From contig NZ_RBIJ01000001.1 in the NCBI RefSeq assembly GCF_003633725.1, positions 379,934-443,933 on the forward strand: a stretch of 64,000 bases of DNA, read 5' to 3'. A program made the position numbers and the translations under genes. The notes beneath the pieces are model-generated. The model was not told the origin of the DNA, did not search any database, and worked only from the letters and a program-made list of their open reading frames with translations. This document shows positions 24,793-31,980 of this stretch, in pieces. The stretch's first letter is position 1. Each line of letters begins with the position of its first letter. The stretch comes from Brockia lithotrophica (GTDB lineage Bacteria > Bacillota > Bacilli > Thermicanales > DSM-22653).

Positions 24793-25929
24793 TCAACCTT
24801 CGTGTGCGGTTTCCTTTGCTTCTTCTGCCGCTGCTTCGGCTTCGGACTTCCGGAGGCGACGGCGGGAGATCACAGATGCGGCGGCATGCGCCGTAATTCC
24901 GAGGGCTGCGACGGCCGCGATCCCGAGACCTACCCGCTCGGGGTTGATCGTCGTCTGCGTTCCGGGGAGTTGGACGACGCGGGCGTAGAAGGGCCCCTCG
25001 TCCCAGAAATTCGGTGCGGCACAGCCGATGCATGGGTGCCCCGATTGAATCGGCCAGCTCAAACCCCCGTTCCAGCGAAGCTCTGCACAGGCGTTGTACG
25101 TCGTCGGCCCGCGGCACCCCATCTTGTAGAGGCAAAACCCTTCGCGCGCACCTTCGCTGTCAAACGACTCGACGTAGAGTCCGGCGTCGAAAAAGGGGCG
25201 CCGCTGGCACTTGTCGTGCAGGCGGTGGCGGAAAAACTCCTTGGGACGGCCGAGCTCGTCTACCTCAGGAAGCTTCCCCAAAATGGCGATGTGGGCCAGC
25301 GTGTTCGTGATCACTTCGCCGATCGGAGGACAGCCAGGAATGCGAATCCAAGGAACTCCGGGAGGAACGAAGTCGATCACGGACTTGGCTCCCGTAGGGT
25401 TGGGGTTTGCGGCGGGGATCCCTCCCCACGTCGCGCAGCTTCCGACAGCTACGACGGCCATCGCCTTCGAAGCGATTTCGCGCCACTTCTCGTAGTACCG
25501 GGGTTGGCCGGCGATGGCCAACGCGCCAGGCATCGTGGGAAGGCTTCCCTCTGCGGCCAGGATGAACTGCCCCGGGTACTTTTCGACGATTTCTTCGACG
25601 TGCTTTTCCGCCGCGGTTCCCGACCCTGCCATGAGGGCTCCGTTGTACTCGAGTGAGATCATGTCAAAGAGGACCTTTTCTACTGTCGGCTGGTACGAAC
25701 GAGTAAAGGACTCCGTAGGACCGCTGCAGCTTTGAAAGTCCATCCAGATCACGGGAATGCGGGGCTTTGTCTCCATGGCCCGGACGACCTTCGGCATCTC
25801 CTTGAGGTCGAGCCCCAGAGCGAGGGTCACGGCAGAGGCGATCTTGAGAAATTCGCGGCGCGAGATCCCCTGCTCGAGGGCTTCCTCGTACATCGACTTG
25901 CGGCGCACGTCAGTCGACGGTGCCGACAT
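24793..25929 (-). CDS. hyaA: [NiFe]-hydrogenase small subunit with Tat signal
   Basis: 378 residues. The Tat motif SRREFLK (23-29) is followed by a hydrophobic segment, and a C-terminal membrane helix (about 334-353) anchors the protein. Cluster ligands found: proximal C68, C165 and C200; distal H238, C241, C266 and C272; medial C281, C300 and C303. The second proximal cysteine of the usual CxxC motif is Pro71 here (SCSGPTES), and no extra Cys of oxygen-tolerant enzymes is present. ATG 25929 is preferred over an upstream frame extension because GGGAGAGGGAG precedes it. First gene of the operon. Confidence 0.95.
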   Translation of the reverse strand: MSAPSTDVRRKSMYEEALEQGISRREFLKIASAVTLALGLDLKEMPKVVRAMETKPRIPVIWMDFQSCSGPTESFTRSYQPTVEKVLFDMISLEYNGALMAGSGTAAEKHVEEIVEKYPGQFILAAEGSLPTMPGALAIAGQPRYYEKWREIASKAMAVVAVGSCATWGGIPAANPNPTGAKSVIDFVPPGVPWIRIPGCPPIGEVITNTLAHIAILGKLPEVDELGRPKEFFRHRLHDKCQRRPFFDAGLYVESFDSEGAREGFCLYKMGCRGPTTYNACAELRWNGGLSWPIQSGHPCIGCAAPNFWDEGPFYARVVQLPGTQTTINPERVGLGIAAVAALGITAHAAASVISRRRLRKSEAEAAAEEAKETAHEG

Positions 25930-26049
25930 CTGCTCCCTCTCCCTTCCTCCGACGTTTTGCCTGAAAGCCCTTTCGCGCGGCGCCAAACGAAAGCGCAGAA
26001 CGATACGACGACGTCCGTTGCCCCGTACGGTACCTAGGTTAGCACTGTG

Positions 26050-26078
26050 AGTAAAGTAATTACCTTGGCCTACATCAA
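26050..26078 (-). promoter_or_regulatory. possible promoter of the hydrogenase operon
   Basis: Minus-strand TTGATG (26073-26078), 17-bp spacer and TTTACT (26050-26055). Each box is 4/6 to consensus. The gap from hyaA to lpd (25930-26275) holds no gene; its other contents are the palindrome at 26070 and the lpd terminator. Confidence 0.35.
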
Positions 26079-26084
26079 ATGTAG
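26070..26084. promoter_or_regulatory. palindrome at the hydrogenase promoter, possible operator
   Basis: CTACATCAAATGTAG, a 6-bp perfect inverted repeat with 3-bp centre, overlapping the putative -35 box. It could be an operator for a redox or metal regulator; it does not match the Rex or NikR consensus that I know. Confidence 0.35.
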
Positions 26085-26130
26085 CACAGGGTCAATAGGC
26101 CCGCAAGAGTTTCTCGTTGAGAATCGCTCG

Positions 26131-26167
26131 AAAAAAGAACCTCCCCGCAGAAAGCGCCTCGGGGAGG
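26131..26167 (-). terminator. terminator downstream of lpd
   Basis: Hairpin with an 8-bp stem (CCTCCCCG/CGGGGAGG, 26140-26147 with 26160-26167) followed on the minus strand by TTCTTTTTT. About 110 bp beyond the lpd stop. Confidence 0.85.
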
Positions 26168-26275
26168 AGGAAATTTCGCAGAGAGGAAACCGGAGTTCGT
26201 GCTACTATACAATCCTTTGGTGCTACCAAAATGGTGCTGCCCAAGAGGAGGAAAGCCGTTCCGCTCCCGGATGCC

Positions 26276-27694
26276 CTACGCGTGGATCGGCGTGCCAAGG
26301 AGCTGAAATCCCGCCTCGCCGAGCATCTCCACCAGGGTGGGATGGGGATGTACGGTTTCCGCAAGCGCGAAGTCCTTCGCCCGTAGGTGCCGAAGGAGCG
26401 ACCCCTCGCCGATTAAATCGCCCGCCCGCGGGCCGACGATGTGGACTCCGAGGATCTCCCCGGATTCTTCCTCGGCGACGAGCTTCACAAAGCCGTCCGC
26501 CTCGCCTTCGATGAGCGCCCTCCCGTTTGCCCGAACGGGAAACTTCGCCGTACGAACAGCAAACCCCGCTTCCCGTGCCTCCGCCTCCGTGTACCCCACG
26601 CTTGCGACTTCCGGCGAACCAAACGTCGCCCGGGGGATGTCCCGCGGATCCGGCTTCCGCACATCTTCTCCGAGCATGGAACGCACGGCGAGGATTGCCT
26701 CGTGCGAAGCCTTGTGTGCGAGGAGTGGCGCTCCGGCGACGTCCCCTGCGGCGTACACGCCGGGTTGGTCGGTCTCGAGGTTTTCTTTGGTGACGATGAA
26801 CCCGCGTTCGCGCCGGACGCTCGTTCCCTCGAGTCCGAGGCCTTCCGTATTGGGAATTCGACCGACCGCCACGAGGACGAAGTCGACGTCGAGGGCGAGC
26901 TCTCCTTGCGGCCGCCGCACGTGAACGACTGCCGACGTATCGCGCCGCTCGATGTCTCCCTCGTGGAGAGCGGTCCCGGTGTACACCTCGATGCCGCGCT
27001 TTTTGAAGATCCGGGTGACTTCGCGGCTCACTTCTTCGTCTTCCAGGGGAAGGATGCGGTCGAGGGCTTCGAGGAGGTATACCTTTGCACCGAGGCTGTG
27101 GTAGATGTAAGCCCACTCCACGCCTATCGCTCCCCCGCCGACAATGGCAACCGCCTTGGGGATGCGCTCGAAACGGAGGGCGTCGTCACTCGAAAGAACC
27201 ACGCGGCCGTCGGGCTCCATTCCTGGGAAGTACCGGGGAAGCGAACCCGTAGCGAGGAGGACGTGCTGGGCGTTTAAGATCCGACTCTCTCCCCCATCTC
27301 GCGGAAGGACTTCGACGCGGTTGGCACCCTCCGTCGACCAGGGGAGGAGGCGGCCCGTACCTTCGTAGACGTCAACCTTACCCCGCTTAAGGAGGAAGGC
27401 GATTCCCTTGACGAGTCTACCGACGATTTCTTCCTTACGGGCGAGCATCTGCGCCACGTCCACCTGCACGCCCTCTACGCGTATGCCTTGGGCTAACGCA
27501 CTTTCGCGGAGAAGCGTGTAGAGCTTGGCCGTTTCGAGAAAGGCCTTCGTAGGAATACACCCTCGGTTCAGGCAGACGCCCCCGAGCGCATCTCGTTCGA
27601 CAAGGGCCACTCGTTTGCCTCGGGCCGAAGCGTACAAGGCTCCGACGTAGCCCGCCGGCCCGCCGCCTATCACGATGAGATCGTAGGTTCCCAT
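26276..27694 (-). CDS. lpd: dihydrolipoyl dehydrogenase (E3)
   Basis: 472 residues; flavoprotein that reoxidises dihydrolipoyl groups of 2-oxo-acid dehydrogenases and of glycine-cleavage H protein. FAD-binding IVIGGGPAGYVGA (about 7-19), the redox disulfide GGVCLNRGCIPTK (C41, C46), the NAD-binding VAIVGGGAIGVEWAY and the catalytic His-Glu pair in ETVHPHPTLVEM near the C-terminus are all present. ATG 27694 follows AAAGGGGTGGGG. It is 26 bp downstream of leucine dehydrogenase, as lpdV is near bcd in Bacillus, which suggests a branched-chain 2-oxo-acid role; E1 and E2 are not next to it. Confidence 0.93.
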   Translation of the reverse strand: MGTYDLIVIGGGPAGYVGALYASARGKRVALVERDALGGVCLNRGCIPTKAFLETAKLYTLLRESALAQGIRVEGVQVDVAQMLARKEEIVGRLVKGIAFLLKRGKVDVYEGTGRLLPWSTEGANRVEVLPRDGGESRILNAQHVLLATGSLPRYFPGMEPDGRVVLSSDDALRFERIPKAVAIVGGGAIGVEWAYIYHSLGAKVYLLEALDRILPLEDEEVSREVTRIFKKRGIEVYTGTALHEGDIERRDTSAVVHVRRPQGELALDVDFVLVAVGRIPNTEGLGLEGTSVRRERGFIVTKENLETDQPGVYAAGDVAGAPLLAHKASHEAILAVRSMLGEDVRKPDPRDIPRATFGSPEVASVGYTEAEAREAGFAVRTAKFPVRANGRALIEGEADGFVKLVAEEESGEILGVHIVGPRAGDLIGEGSLLRHLRAKDFALAETVHPHPTLVEMLGEAGFQLLGTPIHA

Positions 27695-27720
27695 GTCCCC
27701 ACCCCTTTCTCAAATTCCGG

Positions 27721-28830
27721 CTACATCCTGCGGGCTTCTAAGGCGGCCAAAAGTCGCGACGTCTCTGCCCGCAAGGGCTTTCGCCAGGCTCGCGCCCGGG
27801 CGATCCGCTCCTCGGCCATCGCCTCCGCTACGGCGTTGGGATCGCGACCCTCGGCCTCTGCACGACGGAAGATGGCGAGAAGGACGTCGTACAGACGGGA
27901 AACGCGGCGCAAGGCCCGCGACTCGTCGTACCCCATGAATTCGTCGAAGATGTTGATCACGCCGCCCGCGTTGATCACGAAGTCCGGTGCGTAAAGGATT
28001 CCGCGTTGACGAAGGAGTTCGACGTCTTCCGGGCGCGAAAGCTGGTTGTTGGCCGACCCGGCCACAGCGCGTACGCGAAGCCGGGGAATCGTCTGCGCGT
28101 TCAAGATCCCACCCAGGGCACACGGGGAAAAGACGTCTGCCTCCACGTCGTAAATCTCCTCGGCATCTACGACCTCGGCGCCGTGGGCGGCGGCAAGCGC
28201 CTCGGCCTTTTCCCGATACACGTCGGCGAGGATGACGCGCGCGCCCGCTTCGCGGAGAAGAGGTACGAGGTGCGAGGCAACACTTCCCGCACCCTGTACG
28301 GCGACCGTTCGCCCTTCGAGGGAATCCGAACCCGTGAGGTGAACGAGGGCCGCCCGAATGCCGGCAAAGACGCCGGCGGCCGTTGCGACGGACGGATTGC
28401 CGCTGGAGTTGTACTCCCGCGGCAGCCCGGTCACGTACGGCGTCTCCCTCAAGATGATTTCCATGTCGTCGGGTGTCATACCCACGTCCTCCGCCGTCAC
28501 GTACCTACCTCCCAGAGAATCCACGCAGCGGCCGAAGGCGCGGAGCAACCCTTCCGACTTGTCCTTGCGGGGATCTCCGAGGATGACGGCCTTCCCACCC
28601 CCGAGATCGAGCCCAGCAAGCGCGTTTTTGTACGTCATTCCCCGGGCCAGGCGAAGGACGTCCTCAAGAGCGTCTTCTTCTGTTCGATAGGGCCACATAC
28701 GAACGCCGCCAAGCGCAGGTCCTAAGGTCGTATCGTGGATGGCGATGATCGCCCGAAGGCCTACCTCCGGATTCGTGCAAAAGACCACTTGCTCATAGCT
28801 TCCGGCAACCATGCGTTCCAATACCGACAT
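27721..28830 (-). CDS. bcd: leucine (branched-chain amino acid) dehydrogenase
   Basis: 369 residues, typical length. NAD-dependent oxidative deamination of Leu, Val and Ile. The Glu/Leu/Phe dehydrogenase signature GPALGGVRMWPY, the catalytic-lysine region GMTYKNALAGLDLGGGKAV and the Rossmann motif VAVQGAGSVASHLV are seen. ATG 28830 follows GGGGGGAGGG. With lpd it forms a short operon with its own TTTACA/CACAAT promoter, located immediately after spo0A as the bkd cluster is near spo0A in Bacillus. Confidence 0.92.
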   Translation of the reverse strand: MSVLERMVAGSYEQVVFCTNPEVGLRAIIAIHDTTLGPALGGVRMWPYRTEEDALEDVLRLARGMTYKNALAGLDLGGGKAVILGDPRKDKSEGLLRAFGRCVDSLGGRYVTAEDVGMTPDDMEIILRETPYVTGLPREYNSSGNPSVATAAGVFAGIRAALVHLTGSDSLEGRTVAVQGAGSVASHLVPLLREAGARVILADVYREKAEALAAAHGAEVVDAEEIYDVEADVFSPCALGGILNAQTIPRLRVRAVAGSANNQLSRPEDVELLRQRGILYAPDFVINAGGVINIFDEFMGYDESRALRRVSRLYDVLLAIFRRAEAEGRDPNAVAEAMAEERIARARAWRKPLRAETSRLLAALEARRM

Positions 28831-28868
28831 GCTTTCCCTCCCCCCGTCTTTTGCCCCAGGCTTTCCCT

Positions 28869-28897
28869 ATTGTGCGTCATCGCACGCGGGATGTAAA
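28869..28897 (-). promoter_or_regulatory. promoter of bcd-lpd
   Basis: Minus-strand TTTACA (28892-28897), 17-bp spacer and CACAAT (28869-28874), about 40 bp before the bcd start and after the spo0A terminator. Confidence 0.6.
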
Positions 28898-28914
28898 GCG
28901 CGGCCGCTCAGGAC

Positions 28915-28942
28915 AAAGAAAGAAGGGGGCTAAGGCCCCCTT
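28915..28942 (-). terminator. terminator of spo0A
   Basis: 8-bp perfect stem AAGGGGGC/GCCCCCTT (28923-28942) with a 4-base loop, followed on the minus strand by CTTTCTTT. It isolates spo0A from bcd. Confidence 0.9.
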
Positions 28943-29057
28943 CCCCGTTTTGCACGTGCGAATGAATGTACATGCGCAAGGCGGCCATCTGGGGAAGTTC
29001 GGAAGAAAGGCGTCCTCGTCGCGAAAACGCAACGAGTAAGGGAACGACGACGTGCTT

Positions 29058-29912
29058 CTACTTCCTTCGCTTCCGAATGCTGTGCTCGACCCGGAGCTTG
29101 TCGGCAATCATGGCAATGAATTCCGAATTCGTAGGCTTTGCCCGAGATTGGGAAATCGTGTAGCCGAAGTACTTCAAGACGGCATCTGGGCTACCCCGCT
29201 CCCACGCAACTTCGATCGCGTGACGTATGGCGCGTTCCACGCGTGTGGGCGTCGTGTGATACTTCATGGCGATCTCGGGGTACAGAACTTTTGTGATGGA
29301 CCCCAAGATCTCCATGTTCTTGTAGACCATGGCGATGGCTTCCCGAAGGTATTTGTAGCCCTTGATGTGAGCCGGAACCCCGATCTCGTGAAGAACGGCA
29401 GTGATCTGCGCGTCGAGGTACGCGTCGTCGATTTCCGCAACAGATGCCCCTTCCACGCCTCCGCCTTTTTCCGGATCACCTCCAAAAACTCCCGCCGGAG
29501 CCGCACTGCCCTCCCCCACGGAAGAATTCACGATCTCGCGGATGCGCGCTACAAGCGTCTCCAAGGAAAAGGGCTTTAGCAGGATGTACTGCGCTCCGAG
29601 CTCCGAAGCGCGCCGTACGGCATCCTCGTGTCCGAAAGCGGAGATCACGAGAATTTTGGGGTATTTCAACGTCTCCTCCTGCGAGAGGCTGCGCCTTTCC
29701 TTGGAAAGCTGCTCGAGGACGCTAATTCCGTCCATGACGGGCATGATGAGGTCGAGAAGGAGCACGTCGGGCTGACGTTCTTGGATCAGCCGGAGAACCT
29801 CCCTTCCTTCGTTGGCTACGCCTACAACCTCCATGTCTTCCTGCCCTTCCAGGTACGCTTGAAGCTGGCGTGCGAAATCCTTGTTGTCGTCAGCGACAAG
29901 CACACGGATCAT
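29058..29912 (-). CDS. spo0A: stage 0 sporulation master regulator Spo0A
   Basis: 284 residues. Response-regulator receiver domain (1-125) with acidic pocket D8-D9, phosphoacceptor D54 in LLLDLIMP, the switch Ser in VISAFG and Lys in ILLKPFS. A Gly/Pro-rich linker (about 128-155) joins the DNA-binding domain containing [42 protein letters not shown], the recognition helix. Phosphorylated Spo0A starts sporulation by activating and repressing genes with 0A boxes. ATG 29912 follows AAAAGGAGG. It is last of the recN-spoIVB-spo0A series but has its own promoter and terminator. Confidence 0.97.
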   Translation of the reverse strand: MIRVLVADDNKDFARQLQAYLEGQEDMEVVGVANEGREVLRLIQERQPDVLLLDLIMPVMDGISVLEQLSKERRSLSQEETLKYPKILVISAFGHEDAVRRASELGAQYILLKPFSLETLVARIREIVNSSVGEGSAAPAGVFGGDPEKGGGVEGASVAEIDDAYLDAQITAVLHEIGVPAHIKGYKYLREAIAMVYKNMEILGSITKVLYPEIAMKYHTTPTRVERAIRHAIEVAWERGSPDAVLKYFGYTISQSRAKPTNSEFIAMIADKLRVEHSIRKRRK

Positions 29913-29928
29913 TCCAGGAATACCTCCT

Positions 29929-29952
29929 TTTGAGGTGAAGTTTGAGGTAAAG
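29929..29952 (-). repeat. 12-bp tandem repeat in the spo0A leader
   Basis: TTTGAGGTGAAG and TTTGAGGTAAAG lie head to tail on the plus strand, just upstream of the spo0A ribosome-binding site. They differ at one base. Confidence 0.55.
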
Positions 29953-29976
29953 TCCCGGGAAAGACACGGAGGGGTC

Positions 29977-30070
29977 GAGGAGAACCCGGTCTTGCCCCGT
30001 TTCTCCTCCCGTCCGGAAAGGCCGCTCCCCGGGAAGACGCATCATTTGAAAAAATTCAGCCTTTCCGGAC
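29977..30070 (-). promoter_or_regulatory. structured 5' leader RNA of spo0A
   Basis: Two consecutive inverted repeats in the transcribed leader: a perfect 12-bp pair (30059-30070 with 30011-30022, GTCCGGAAAGGC) around a 36-nt loop that contains the small hairpin TGAA-TTTT-TTCA, then an 8-bp pair (30001-30008 with 29977-29984, GAGGAGAA). The first stem begins about 3 nt after the predicted transcription start, so it would cap the mRNA 5' end. No known riboswitch was recognised. It could stabilise or regulate spo0A mRNA. Confidence 0.6.
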
Positions 30071-30079
30071 TCTGCGTAC

Positions 30080-30108
30080 AGTATAGCACTGCAGTTCCAG
30101 TGTGTCAA
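30080..30108 (-). promoter_or_regulatory. sigma-A promoter of spo0A
   Basis: Minus-strand TTGACA (30103-30108), exactly 17-bp spacer and TATACT (30080-30085). It is the best promoter in the window. Start of transcription should be near 30073, leaving a leader of about 160 nt. No clear 0A box or sigma-H promoter was found around it. Confidence 0.87.
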
Positions 30109-30396
30109 GATAGAAGACCGAAAATTTCTCTTAGACGCACTTGAGGAAACGATCCTACAGTGCTAGGAATGACTTCCTGGCCGGAAATCCCTACTTCCTC
30201 CTCCCATATTCTCCCTCCGGAAACAAATTCCTCCTCCCGGCCCGAGCTTGCCAGAAGTTTTTTGGCCGGCCTTGGGAGTTGGACCGTCTCCGTCTCCGCT
30301 TCCTTCTGAGGCACTCGCTTGAATGAAGTTTGGTCTTCCGACAGAGGAATTCGGGTCTAGCACGGGGACGGGCGAACGTTTCTCGGGCTCCGGAGC
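30109..30396. other. non-coding region between spoIVB terminator and spo0A promoter
   Basis: About 290 bp in which every open frame looks like chance. It contains AT-rich islands and GGAGGAGGAA-like purine runs (minus strand) but no hairpin with a T-run, tRNA or recognisable operator. Confidence 0.5.
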
Positions 30397-30424
30397 AAAA
30401 AAGGAGGGACCCCGGGGGATCCCT
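30397..30424 (-). terminator. terminator downstream of spoIVB
   Basis: Imperfect hairpin AGGGATCCCC/GGGGTCCCT (about 30405-30424, one bulged base) followed on the minus strand by CCTTTTTT. It lies 125 bp after the spoIVB stop. Confidence 0.8.
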
Positions 30425-30549
30425 CACACAACGGCGGCGTTCTCACGAAGCTTGGTTCGAACGGTGGAAGCGGCGCTCCCCACCGTAGTGTATCGGTAGT
30501 TCGGCAAAAACGTTGAGCCGACGAATTCTTCGGTCGTAGACAGACGGGG

Positions 30550-31863
30550 CTAGCGTTTGTCGGACGCGAACCCACCTCTTTCCCACATCCACTCTGCCGC
30601 CACGGCGTACCCTTTTCGTGGATCTCCGACGAACACGTGGGTAACGGCCCCGACGAGCTTCCCGTTTTGCAAGATCGGGCTGCCCGACATCCCCTGTACG
30701 ATTCCCCCTGTCCGTTCGATGAGACGAGGATCGGTCACGCGAAAGACGATCCCTTTGGTGGTAGGCCTGCGTTCCCGATCGACACCCTCGATTTCGATCT
30801 GAAAACGCTCTACCTTCCTACCCTCTACTACGGTGAGGATCTCCGCCGGCCCTTCCACGATTTCGCTCACCCGAGCCAGGGGAACGAGGGGGGAACGGGT
30901 AATCTCCTCCGGTAGACGGTCCAAAGTGCCGAACACACCGAAATCCGTGTTTTCCGTTACGTTGCCGATCTTCTCCCCTTCGGAAAAGATCGCCCGAATG
31001 GCCCCTGGCTTCCCCTCTTCGCCACGTTCTACGGAAACCACGGTCGACAAAGAGACGCTCCCACCACGGGGGATGATAGGTTCCCGCGTATCTTGGTCTA
31101 AGATCACGTGGCCCAGGGCAGCAAAGCGCTTGCTCGTAGGATCGACGAAGGTGAGCGTGCCGATTCCAGATGCACCGTCGCGCACGTAAAGCCCGAGTTT
31201 GTAGCGATTGTCCTCGGGATCGAGGACGGGCTGTACCTGCACGGTCCGAACCTTCTCCCCACTTCGTACAAGCAGGGTGAGAGGCCGACGTTCGGCGCCC
31301 GCGCGTTCTACGAGTTCCCCCAAAAGCTCGGCACGGTCCAAGGCGACGCTGTCCACCGTGAGGATTCGGTCACCTACGTGGATGCGAGCTTCCTCTCCGG
31401 GAGACACGAGATGGCCATCATTTGTAGGAATTTTCTTTACCCCAACTACGAGGAGCCCCTCATCCTGGAGCTTAATCCCCAGGGAGATGCCGCCGGGGTG
31501 AACGCGAAGGAGAGTGGGAGCCGGAGCTTCGCGCTCCCTCGGCGACCCCGTTTCTCCGGACGGACGAGAGTCTTCCGGCGACGAAGTTACCAAAGTCGCG
31601 GAAAGGGGTTCCGTGCCTTCCGGGGGCTTTCCGGCTTCTTTGTCCCCAGACGTCGGAGAAAGGGGCGTGGGTGCGTCTGTAGTCGAAAGGGCGGACGAAT
31701 CGGCGGAGGAAAAGGCCGGCAGGACGGCGAAAGACGAGGGGCTTTCTCCGGCGACGGGGAGGAAGGCATGGGCGAGGACGAGGAGGGGCAAGATAAGGGC
31801 GAAAACCCTGCGCGAAAACGTGCGCCGAGGGCGCACGAGGTGCGAAGCGCGATTCCACCTCAC
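30550..31863 (-). CDS. spoIVB: SpoIVB sporulation serine protease (S55)
   Basis: 437 residues. N-terminal signal anchor (about 18-38), a Ser/Thr/Pro-rich spacer (about 45-115), a PDZ domain (about 125-215; LVVGVKKIPTNDG, HVGDRILTVDSVAL) and an S55 protease domain. The catalytic His is in FAALGHVILD and the Ser in GGIVQGMSGSPI. In sporulating cells SpoIVB is secreted from the forespore and cuts SpoIVFA to release pro-sigma-K processing. GTG 31863 follows GGAGGAGGAAC. The long spacer makes it slightly longer than the 426-residue Bacillus protein. Confidence 0.95.
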   Translation of the reverse strand: MRWNRASHLVRPRRTFSRRVFALILPLLVLAHAFLPVAGESPSSFAVLPAFSSADSSALSTTDAPTPLSPTSGDKEAGKPPEGTEPLSATLVTSSPEDSRPSGETGSPREREAPAPTLLRVHPGGISLGIKLQDEGLLVVGVKKIPTNDGHLVSPGEEARIHVGDRILTVDSVALDRAELLGELVERAGAERRPLTLLVRSGEKVRTVQVQPVLDPEDNRYKLGLYVRDGASGIGTLTFVDPTSKRFAALGHVILDQDTREPIIPRGGSVSLSTVVSVERGEEGKPGAIRAIFSEGEKIGNVTENTDFGVFGTLDRLPEEITRSPLVPLARVSEIVEGPAEILTVVEGRKVERFQIEIEGVDRERRPTTKGIVFRVTDPRLIERTGGIVQGMSGSPILQNGKLVGAVTHVFVGDPRKGYAVAAEWMWERGGFASDKR

Positions 31864-31980
31864 GGTTGTTCCTCCTCCCCGGCTGGCCCGACGACGATCC
31901 GTCTACGCTATACTCTCTCCGTCGCCAAAGGGCTTTATAACGCTTGGTTCTTGCCATGGGAAGAGGACAAAGGCAGACGG

